Below are positions 1 through 6,324 of a DNA stretch of 64,000 nt, piece after piece. Position numbers and translations under genes: made by a program. The notes below the pieces were generated by a model. That model did no database searches. It worked only from the letters and a program-made list of their open reading frames with translations, and had not been told where the DNA came from. The stretch's first letter is position 1; the number at the start of each line of letters is the position of its first letter. This stretch comes from Bacillus sp. BGMRC 2118 (GTDB lineage: Bacteria; Bacillota; Bacilli; Bacillales; SA4). The stretch lies in the NCBI GenBank assembly GCA_008364785.1, contig VTTJ01000009.1, positions 62,001 through 126,000 of the forward strand. The letters are read 5' to 3'.

Positions 1-29
1 AATAAAAGAGGAAGACTTAGTCTCCCCCA
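1..29 (-). terminator. Intrinsic terminator of the nrd operon
   Basis: Read on the minus strand, GGGGGAGAC, a three-base loop and GTCTTCCTC form a hairpin followed by TTTTATT. The stem overlaps the flavodoxin stop codon and would end the thioesterase-nrdA-nrdB-flavodoxin transcript. The window edge cuts the region just beyond it. Confidence 0.6.
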
Positions 30-502
30 TTTTTATCTAGATAATTGAGTTTATGTAAAACAGCCTCTACAAATTTGAAGCATTTCTGGATATCGCTTTC
101 CTGAGGCATTAGTTCAACCTTTAACGTAGCTGCTAATACGGTATGTTGAAATAGCATGTCTCTAAAAAAATTTACAGCTCCACAATAATTAGGATAAAAA
201 CGGTCTCCTGTTCCAAATACTCCTGTGACAATCGTTGATTGATTTAAGCATTCAAGCTTTGAATAGAGCTCAACCATTTCTTTAGGTATTTCTCCATTTC
301 TCCACGTGTAGGTCCCAATTACTATCACATCACTTTGACAGATCGATTTCATGTTGAATTGATCAATTGAATGTACGGAAGTTTTGAGCAGCCCTTTTTT
401 CATCAATATAAAGTAAATGTACATTGCTAAAGACTTTGTATTCCCTGTTTTAGATGTGTATACAATAGAGATAGTCGGTTGATTATAGTTCATCAAATCC
501 AT
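17..502 (-). CDS. Flavodoxin (YkuN-like) at the end of the nrd operon
   Basis: This is a short-chain flavodoxin of about 161 residues, an FMN-binding electron carrier. The phosphate-binding loop TSKTGNT is at residues 16-22, followed by the conserved GTYTW segment and a GTGD..YP..C.AVN.F segment that aligns by eye with B. subtilis YkuN rather than with the shorter NrdI proteins. The open frame runs upstream into nrdB, but AAGGTG lies 10 bases before the ATG at 502, so I start there; an ATG at 493 is also possible. Either start overlaps the nrdB stop, which implies translational coupling. The position as last gene of a class I ribonucleotide reductase operon suggests that it reduces or activates the NrdB metallocofactor. 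The family call is firm; the role is inferred. Confidence 0.85.
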   Translation of the reverse strand: MDLMNYNQPTISIVYTSKTGNTKSLAMYIYFILMKKGLLKTSVHSIDQFNMKSICQSDVIVIGTYTWRNGEIPKEMVELYSKLECLNQSTIVTGVFGTGDRFYPNYCGAVNFFRDMLFQHTVLAATLKVELMPQESDIQKCFKFVEAVLHKLNYLDKNGGD

Positions 503-1526
503 TTGCCTGAGACACCTTTGAATACGTTCTAGACTTTTGCTCAAAGAAATCTGACTTTGTTTCATTCATCATTTCATCACTATATACATGTATCCATGGC
601 ATAGGATTGTTTCTTTCCTGAAACAGATTCACCAATCCCAGTTGCCTTACTCGCTTATTAGCCAAATACTCTAGGTACAGTTCAAACTCCTCTAAATCAA
701 TTCCCTTAACATCCGATAAGATATATCGTGCCCATTCCATTTCTAGTTCTATAGCATTCCTGAGTGATTGATAGATATATTCAATATTCTCCTCAGTATG
801 AAGTTCCTCGTTCTCCGTTAATAATATGCGTAAAAATTGCGACATAAAATAGGCATGTTGCATTTCATCTCTTTGAATATAGCTGATCATTGTACTCGTT
901 TTCAGCATTTTCTGTTGTCTAGCTAAATGATAAAAAAACGCAAACCCTGCATAAAAATAAATTCCTTCTAGATTAATAGAGTTTACTGTCAGAGAAAATA
1001 AAGTTTGTGGCGTTGGGTGTTCTCGGAATTGTTCATATGCCTCTAGTATAAGCGCATTTCTCTTTTGAATGATTGGGTCTTTTAGTGCATGATTAAAGAT
1101 AGCGTTTTGCTCCTGTATTGGAACAAGAGAACTTAAAATATAAGAATAAGACTCATTATGAACTGCTTCTTGTTGGGCGATCACCGCAAAGATTGCTTTA
1201 AAACTGGAATCTGTTACATAATCCATCACCGCACTCATTGTCGGAGTTTGCAAACTATCTAATGAAGCAAGCTGTGCATTGACTTTTAAGAAAATCTCTT
1301 GTTCTTTCGAGTCAAGTTCAATCCATTGCTTAATGTCATCCTGCATATTGACTTCTTGTGCTTTCCAAAAGTTTGATAGTAAAGTTTGATACAATTCATA
1401 CATTTGTGGGTATGCCACGTCATTCCAGTTCAGTAATCCTGAGGAGATTCCATTTATAATTCCTGTTGATTTGTTCGGAAATTCCGGGTTTAAAAGTTTA
1501 ATCTTATGCAGTTTTTTGATGGCCAT
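483..1526 (-). CDS. nrdB: Class I ribonucleotide reductase, beta (radical) subunit
   Basis: This is the small subunit of class I ribonucleoside-diphosphate reductase, which houses the dimetal site and the tyrosyl radical used by NrdA. All expected ligands can be placed: D90, E120, H123, E187, E221 and H224. The radical tyrosine is Y127, four residues after H123 (QEAVHNESY). This spacing and the RDExxH motif resemble class Ib NrdF. The length of 347 residues is normal. A strong GGGAGG sits before the ATG, 12 bases after the nrdA stop, and the downstream flavodoxin overlaps its 3' end. Transcription depends on the cobalamin riboswitch upstream of the thioesterase gene. The choice between Fe and Mn cofactor cannot be made from the sequence; the adjoining flavodoxin makes a Mn or flavin-activated centre plausible. 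Confidence 0.92.
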   Translation of the reverse strand: MAIKKLHKIKLLNPEFPNKSTGIINGISSGLLNWNDVAYPQMYELYQTLLSNFWKAQEVNMQDDIKQWIELDSKEQEIFLKVNAQLASLDSLQTPTMSAVMDYVTDSSFKAIFAVIAQQEAVHNESYSYILSSLVPIQEQNAIFNHALKDPIIQKRNALILEAYEQFREHPTPQTLFSLTVNSINLEGIYFYAGFAFFYHLARQQKMLKTSTMISYIQRDEMQHAYFMSQFLRILLTENEELHTEENIEYIYQSLRNAIELEMEWARYILSDVKGIDLEEFELYLEYLANKRVRQLGLVNLFQERNNPMPWIHVYSDEMMNETKSDFFEQKSRTYSKVSQANGFDEL

Positions 1527-1538
1527 TGTAATCCTCCC

Positions 1539-3803
1539 TTAACTATGACAAGCTTCACATTCATTTAGCTCTCCCTGTGACGTACTTCGAACATAATAAG
1601 TTGTTTTCATCCCGCTTCGCCAAGCTTCCAAATGAAGATTTAATAGTTCCCTGGCTTTAATGGTATGACCCACATATAAGTTAAAGCTAATGCCTTGATC
1701 AATATGTCTACCCCTGGCAGCGTTTTGTTTAATACTCCACCTTTGATCCAAAACATTTCTTGTTCTCAGGTAGACGCTATACGTGTTGTGATTGAGGTCC
1801 GGCGCTGTTACTTTAAATTTAAAGTTCTTCTTTTCTTCCGCATATTCAACCGCATAGATCGGATCTATTCCATCTGTTGAACCGCCAATTTTTGCTGTTG
1901 ATGAATTAGGAGCGACAGCCATCATCCATCCATTACGGACTCCATATTTAGCTACCTTTTCTTTCAGTTCACACCACTTTTTCGAATCGTAGTTTCTTGT
2001 TACAAAATACTCACCTGTGTGCCACGCAGACCCTTCAAAACAGGAGTAGGTACCTTTTTCTTTCGCTAGCTCCATTGAAGCTTGTATTGTATAGTAGGCA
2101 ATTTCTTCATACAATTTATCTGCATACGTGACAGCCTCTTCTGTCTCCCACTGTATCCCTTTTAAAGCAAGGAGATGATGCCAGCCAAATGTACCAAGTC
2201 CTACTGCTCGATACTTTTTATTTGTCTTCTTAGCTTGTCCTACTGAAATCGAATTGATATCAATCACATTATCTAGCATTCTCAATTGTATTCGAATTAA
2301 TCTTTGCAGGTGCTCGGTGTTCTCGACTTTTGGTAGATTAATAGATGATAAGTTGCATACGACGAAATCCCCCGGTTTGCGAACAATAACCAGATTCCCA
2401 TCTTCATTTTGATATTCTTCCACTAGAGTTGTTACGGACATATTTTGCGTAATTTCCGTACATAAGTTGCTACAGAAAATTGCAGTTCGCCCTCTACCCA
2501 TGACGTGCTTATTTGGATTTTTCCGATTTACTTCATCTCTGTAAAATAAATATGGCGTACCTGTCTCTAATTGGGAAACCATGATTCTCGCCATAATATC
2601 CATCGCACGGTACGTTTTTCTCGGAAGGAGTGGATGATTACTTGCCTCTATGTATCTTGTAGTGAAATATTTCTCATCCTCTTCATCGTAGAAGTCTTCT
2701 AATCCTAAAGGATTTCCATCTTGATCTTTCCAACCCATTACTTGCTTTACTTGATGAGGACAAAACACATGCCACTCTCCAATGCTCCTTCCACTCTCAT
2801 CTACTTCCTCCAGTTTCTCCATAAACAAGTCAGGAACACAAACACCTGTGAATACATCATGAGCCTTTCGTCTCTCATCTCCGTTGTTTGTTTTTAAATC
2901 GAGAAATCCATTCATAATGTCTTTATGAAAAACATCTAAATAGACAGCAATTGCACCTTGCCTTTGCCCTAATTGGTCTACACTGACGGCTGTATTATTT
3001 AGCTGTCTAATCCAAGGGACAATTCCAGAAGAATTTCCTTTGAAATTTTTTATATCAGAACCTAATGCTCTTACCTTTCCATAATAGACCCCTAATCCAC
3101 CTCCATCCTTACTAAGCTTGGCTACATCCCAGTTGTTTAAATAGATGCTATCAAGTGAATCGTCTACTATATCTATAAAGCAAGATGATAATTGTCCAAA
3201 CGTTTTACCTGCGTTTGCCAAGGTTGGAGTAGCAACTGTCATATATAAGTTACTTAATGACCAGTAAGCCTCCTTCACAAGCATGAGGCGTTTTTCTTTA
3301 TCCTCATGTTGCATTAAAGTCATTGCAATAATCATAAATCGCTCTTGTGGCAGCTCGAAAATAGTCCCGTCATAATCTTTTGCCAAATATCGATCTGCTA
3401 GGAGGAAAAGACCGATATAAGTGAACAACTCATCATTTGTAGCATCAATTGTTCTACCTATCTCTTCTATCTCCTCCTTTGTATAATTTTCAAATAGGTT
3501 ATCGCTGTACATTCCTTTTTCCGTAAAGCGTTTTATCAGTTCATAGAAGTTACCATATCTTTCTTCATGACTGTAGCCTCTAATACGAGATACCTGCTTA
3601 TATAATTCATGTAAATAGAGTCTTGCAGCAACAAATGTCCAATTAGGTTGATCAATAGAGATGAGATGCAACGCATTTTCTATGAGTCGGTCTGGATATA
3701 CGTCTTCAAAATCTTGCTGCTTAGTCAGCAGCGCATCATCTAAATCGTATATTTTAGTTATTTCCTCAATGTAATCCGTCATAGCTGACCGTACCCTATT
3801 CAT
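1539..3803 (-). CDS. nrdA: Class I ribonucleotide reductase, alpha (catalytic) subunit
   Basis: This is the large subunit that reduces ribonucleoside diphosphates to deoxy forms. Catalytic residues are visible: C208 (LSSC) and C483 (VVCNLSS) as the redox pair, and N446, C448 and E450 in NLCTE. The PNSSTAKIGGSTDGI substrate loop is present, as are Y736/Y737 of the radical relay and a C-terminal CxxC (749 and 752) for re-reduction. The protein enters the helical RNR-N region almost at once (about residue 35), so the usual N-terminal ATP-cone of about 90 residues for dATP inhibition appears absent. The start ATG overlaps the thioesterase stop (ATGA), indicating coupling. The 754-residue length fits a cone-less alpha subunit. 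It lies in a cobalamin-riboswitch operon, so expression should fall when B12 is plentiful. Confidence 0.94.
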   Translation of the reverse strand: MNRVRSAMTDYIEEITKIYDLDDALLTKQQDFEDVYPDRLIENALHLISIDQPNWTFVAARLYLHELYKQVSRIRGYSHEERYGNFYELIKRFTEKGMYSDNLFENYTKEEIEEIGRTIDATNDELFTYIGLFLLADRYLAKDYDGTIFELPQERFMIIAMTLMQHEDKEKRLMLVKEAYWSLSNLYMTVATPTLANAGKTFGQLSSCFIDIVDDSLDSIYLNNWDVAKLSKDGGGLGVYYGKVRALGSDIKNFKGNSSGIVPWIRQLNNTAVSVDQLGQRQGAIAVYLDVFHKDIMNGFLDLKTNNGDERRKAHDVFTGVCVPDLFMEKLEEVDESGRSIGEWHVFCPHQVKQVMGWKDQDGNPLGLEDFYDEEDEKYFTTRYIEASNHPLLPRKTYRAMDIMARIMVSQLETGTPYLFYRDEVNRKNPNKHVMGRGRTAIFCSNLCTEITQNMSVTTLVEEYQNEDGNLVIVRKPGDFVVCNLSSINLPKVENTEHLQRLIRIQLRMLDNVIDINSISVGQAKKTNKKYRAVGLGTFGWHHLLALKGIQWETEEAVTYADKLYEEIAYYTIQASMELAKEKGTYSCFEGSAWHTGEYFVTRNYDSKKWCELKEKVAKYGVRNGWMMAVAPNSSTAKIGGSTDGIDPIYAVEYAEEKKNFKFKVTAPDLNHNTYSVYLRTRNVLDQRWSIKQNAARGRHIDQGISFNLYVGHTIKARELLNLHLEAWRSGMKTTYYVRSTSQGELNECEACHS

Positions 3804-4288
3804 CCCTTTTCACTTCCTGAAAGCTTCGTCATTTGAATTCGTCGTTCTCTTCTTTCTGCTGCATATGTCAACATCTCATGTTCTTCATCTGTTTCTGGTA
3901 CAACTCCTGGAACAGGTGTAGGCTTGCCATCGTCTCCGATTGCAACCATCGTAAGAATAGAAGTGGTCGTCAACTTTTTTTGTCCAGTGTGTATTTCCTC
4001 ACTTTGCACCTTTACATAAACCTCCATGGAAGTTCTTCCAGTTGAGATTACAATTCCTTCTAATAAGAGAATATCCCCTACCTTTGCTGAGGAGAGAAAA
4101 TTCACAATATCGATGGAAGCCGTCACAACAGCTCTCTTGCTGTGCTTCATCGCTGCTATGGCCGCAATTTCATCAATATACGCTAATACCTTCCCCCCAA
4201 ATATGGATCCCAAATGATTCGTATCAGGTGGTAAAACAAGCTTCGTTTGAATGGTACGTGATACATTAGATGATAGTTTTTCTGTCAT
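3800..4288 (-). CDS. Acyl-CoA thioesterase, hotdog fold (YkhA/YciA type)
   Basis: This is a hotdog-fold hydrolase that releases CoA from acyl-CoA. The PPDTNHLGSIFGGKVLAYIDEIAAIAA segment contains the N..G..FGG signature and the helical acidic residue of the acyl-CoA hydrolase family, followed by the TASID.V.F strand. It is about 162 residues from the chosen start. An upstream GTG at 4345 would place the first codon inside the riboswitch terminator hairpin, so I prefer the ATG at 4288. It is the first gene of the riboswitch-controlled transcript and overlaps nrdA by ATGA. Why a thioesterase is co-expressed with ribonucleotide reductase is not obvious; fatty acyl-CoA or propionyl-CoA metabolism affected by B12-dependent mutase status is one possibility, but this is inference. 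Confidence 0.88.
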   Translation of the reverse strand: MTEKLSSNVSRTIQTKLVLPPDTNHLGSIFGGKVLAYIDEIAAIAAMKHSKRAVVTASIDIVNFLSSAKVGDILLLEGIVISTGRTSMEVYVKVQSEEIHTGQKKLTTTSILTMVAIGDDGKPTPVPGVVPETDEEHEMLTYAAERRERRIQMTKLSGSEKG

Positions 4289-4330
4289 AACATCCCTACT
4301 CTCTTTTTTACTTTTTTTCAGGAATAGAAA

Positions 4331-4366
4331 ATAAAAAAAATCCACCTTCTAGTGAAGATGGATTTT
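4331..4366 (-). terminator. Riboswitch expression-platform terminator
   Basis: On the minus strand AATCCATCTTC, a four-base loop and GAAGGTGGATT form a stem directly followed by eight Ts. It lies between the cobalamin aptamer and the thioesterase ATG, so it is the likely switch: B12 binding should favour this terminator and stop the nrd transcript. Confidence 0.85.
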
Positions 4367-4464
4367 GTAAGATGTATCAAAACATACATAAATAACACTG
4401 ACATGCATCAGTCAATTTACATACCCTTCTATCCTACCTTCTCAACTCCCGAAGAAGATCATAC

Positions 4465-4632
4465 AAAACAAAATTGGCAGGTCTCCTGACTTGTGCTTCT
4501 TCCTACTCTAAGCCTTCCCATCCTAAGACAGTGGTATTCTTATTTCGTCGACACTTACAGTTGCGGGTACAGTTCTGGATTTCAACCAGATTCCCTATTA
4601 AGTCTATTAGACACCAATTCCATCGGTATTAA
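4465..4632 (-). ncRNA. Cobalamin (B12) riboswitch aptamer
   Basis: The minus strand contains the B12 box AGTCAGGAGACCTGCC (complement of 4476-4491). Upstream lie the other conserved blocks in correct order: GGTGTC, then AATAGGGAATC, then CCAGAACTGTACCCGCAACTG (split here only by a short variable helix), and the ACCACTG block before the box. This order is diagnostic of the cobalamin riboswitch family. A strong intrinsic terminator follows at 4331-4366. The controlled genes are thioesterase, nrdA, nrdB and flavodoxin, all B12-independent, which matches the logic described for actinobacterial nrdAB operons where a B12-dependent class II reductase takes over. Confidence 0.95.
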
Positions 4633-4727
4633 CTATATTTAGTTATTAACATTAAACCAAACACAATATATTGTGCAATATTAAGTTTAGTATAGTTTTC
4701 CAATTCTCGCAACTATGTAAAATAAAA

Positions 4728-4757
4728 TTGACAAAATTATTTCTAAACGATTATTAT
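4728..4757 (+). promoter_or_regulatory. Sigma-A-type promoter for the acetyltransferase gene
   Basis: TTGACA at 4728-4733 and TATTAT at 4752-4757 are separated by 18 bases and lie about 35 bases before the ATG at 4792. This is a near-consensus vegetative promoter. Confidence 0.55.
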
Positions 4758-4791
4758 GCAAGTATTAGTAATAGATTACTAGGGGGCTAAC

Positions 4792-5262
4792 ATGAACCTA
4801 TATTTAACTGAAATTACAAAGGAAAACTTTTTCGATGTGATAAATTTAAAATCTTCTAAAGAACAAGAAGAGAAGTTTCAACTATTTGAACGGTGGGTTG
4901 GATCCAATGCCTTTTTTATTGCAATGGGGTCTGTGTATGGTTTTGTGAATCGTGCAATTTATGACGGAGATACATTGATTGGATTTGCTTCACATGGACT
5001 GGATGAGGAAAGTAACCGCTACGAAATGATTAGCATTATGCTTGGTCATAAATATCAGGGAAAAGGTTACGGAAAAGCTACACTTCAACTCGTGCTTGAG
5101 GAAATGATTGAAATGTATAAATGTAAGGAAATCTTCTTGACCGTTATACCAGAAAACGAAGATGCTATACGTGTATATGAGGCACTTGGATTTAAAAATA
5201 CAGGAGAAATTTTTAAGGCGCATCATGATGAACTTGTGTTTAAGTTAATCGTAGAAAAGTAG
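4792..5262 (+). CDS. GNAT N-acetyltransferase, polyamine-type (BltD/SpeG-like)
   Basis: This 156-residue GNAT-fold protein should transfer acetyl from acetyl-CoA to an amine. The acetyl-CoA pyrophosphate loop appears as YQGKGYGKA near residue 87, and the C-terminal NEDAIRVYEALGF segment is the typical strand-helix end of the fold. The overall pattern resembles B. subtilis BltD and other diamine or polyamine acetyltransferases, but substrate cannot be assigned. GGGGG lies just before the ATG. It is a single-gene unit with its own promoter and terminator, divergent from the riboswitch operon. Confidence 0.85.
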   Translation: MNLYLTEITKENFFDVINLKSSKEQEEKFQLFERWVGSNAFFIAMGSVYGFVNRAIYDGDTLIGFASHGLDEESNRYEMISIMLGHKYQGKGYGKATLQLVLEEMIEMYKCKEIFLTVIPENEDAIRVYEALGFKNTGEIFKAHHDELVFKLIVEK

Positions 5263-5276
5263 GCCATGAATTAAAA

Positions 5277-5319
5277 GAACAGAACGTATCCCTAAGGGAA
5301 AGTTCTGTTCGTTTTTTTA
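5277..5319 (+). terminator. Intrinsic terminator after the acetyltransferase
   Basis: GAACAGAAC and GTTCTGTTC form a nine-pair stem around a 16-base loop, followed by G and a run of seven or more Ts. It stands between two convergent genes. Confidence 0.85.
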
Positions 5320-5328
5320 TACACTCCA

Positions 5329-5673
5329 TTAGCATTTACAAACCATTAGCAAATTGCCGTCCGGATCTTGAAAATGAAAGTAATGTTCAAACTGTATATC
5401 TGTCACGATAGCTACAGCTTTATTTTGTAAATATCGATAGGATTCTTTAATATCAGTAGAATTAAAATGAAACAATGGTGTCTTGATTAGATTTTGCTCT
5501 GAATAAATTTTACTATCTAACACGATGTTTATTCCCTGTAGAGGAATGACATAGATGTGTTCAAATTGAATTTCTTCCTTTTCCTCTATATGTAAAATAT
5601 CACAATACCAATCTCTTGCTTTCTCAATATTACTAACAGGGATAAATATTGCACCAACCTGTCTACCTATCAT
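5329..5673 (-). CDS. VOC-family (glyoxalase/bleomycin resistance-like) protein
   Basis: This 114-residue protein has the vicinal oxygen chelate pattern: an opening strand QVGAIFIPVSNIEKARDWYCDIL and a closing strand HYFHFQDPDGNLLMVCKC, with the FxDPDGN turn typical of the family. Such small single-domain members act as metal-dependent lyases, isomerases or antibiotic-binding proteins; nothing here decides which. GAGAGGAG precedes the ATG. It is monocistronic, convergent with the acetyltransferase. Confidence 0.8.
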   Translation of the reverse strand: MIGRQVGAIFIPVSNIEKARDWYCDILHIEEKEEIQFEHIYVIPLQGINIVLDSKIYSEQNLIKTPLFHFNSTDIKESYRYLQNKAVAIVTDIQFEHYFHFQDPDGNLLMVCKC

Positions 5674-6073
5674 ATGAATTCTCCTCTCTCTTCATAAAAG
5701 ATGTGCTATATCTCAATTACCTAATTGGTATATTCATCTATATTGAGCAATATATAGATTTCAAGGTAGTCCATCATTCCCTTTAACGATGAGTTCAAGC
5801 ATTTATAGTAATATATTCATTCAACAAATTATACCAATCTCCTGTAAAGTATTAAATGGAAGAGGAAAAATGAAAGACTAAGCGATTGCCACTTCAATTT
5901 TTGTGTACAAGATGATTGGCTGTTACAAGTTCATCTAAAGCAATCATTTCAATTTGGTCTCTTTGTATAGAATTATGTTTCGTAAGGATGTTCTCACCTC
6001 AAATGTTTATCAACTTCTATTTTTAAAGGAGAATATGTTAAAAGACAGTTCCTAGTTTTAGTAATAGATTGTA
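5674..6073. other. Intergenic stretch without recognised feature
   Basis: This is AT-rich sequence upstream of the VOC gene and before the high-GC repeat. I see short inverted sequences such as CTATATTGAGCAATATATAG near 5735 but no gene with a ribosome binding site, no aptamer and no clear terminator. Confidence 0.4.
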
Positions 6074-6191
6074 GTGGAATGGCATTCGACTCCTGCGGGA
6101 GCAGTGGGACAGGTGAGACCCCGCAGGCGGAACGGCGAGGAGGCTCACCGCCCACCCCGCGGAAAGCGAGTGCCATGGAGCGGAAATCACC
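6074..6191. repeat. High-GC interspersed palindromic repeat
   Basis: The segment is far richer in GC than its surroundings. TGGCATTCG at 6079 pairs with CGAGTGCCA near 6168-6176, and CTCCTGCGGG pairs imperfectly with CCCCGCGG further in. It matches from memory a very common intergenic repeat of Bacillaceae genomes (a core reading GACAGGTGAGACCCCGCAGG). The two overlapping open frames through it are by-products of its GC content. Confidence 0.8.
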
Positions 6192-6216
6192 AAGTTTTAC
6201 AGTAATATTAATAAAT

Positions 6217-6264
6217 AAGAAAAAGACTGCAGACAACTCAAAGTATTTGAGTTTGTCTACAGTC
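6217..6264 (-). terminator. Intrinsic terminator of the GGDEF-EAL gene
   Basis: GACTGTAGACAAACTCAAA and TTTGAGTTGTCTGCAGTC (minus strand) form a long stem with a four-base loop followed by TTTTTCTTATTT. Confidence 0.8.
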
Positions 6265-6324
6265 TGAAAGGAAGTACTATTTAGAACTGCCTTTCTCTTC
6301 ACAATATTAATCTTTGAACCTACT

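Noticed and set aside
502..565. Upstream extension of the flavodoxin frame
   Set aside because: It lies entirely within nrdB and the flavodoxin fold starts later, with a good ribosome binding site before 502.
4289..4345. GTG start of the thioesterase at 4345
   Set aside because: It is inside the riboswitch terminator hairpin; the product would gain a lysine-rich tail not seen in the family.
5994..6302. 102-codon minus-strand frame and the 62-codon plus-strand frame at 6079-6267
   Set aside because: Both run through the high-GC palindromic repeat and terminator, lack a ribosome binding site and have repeat-derived composition.
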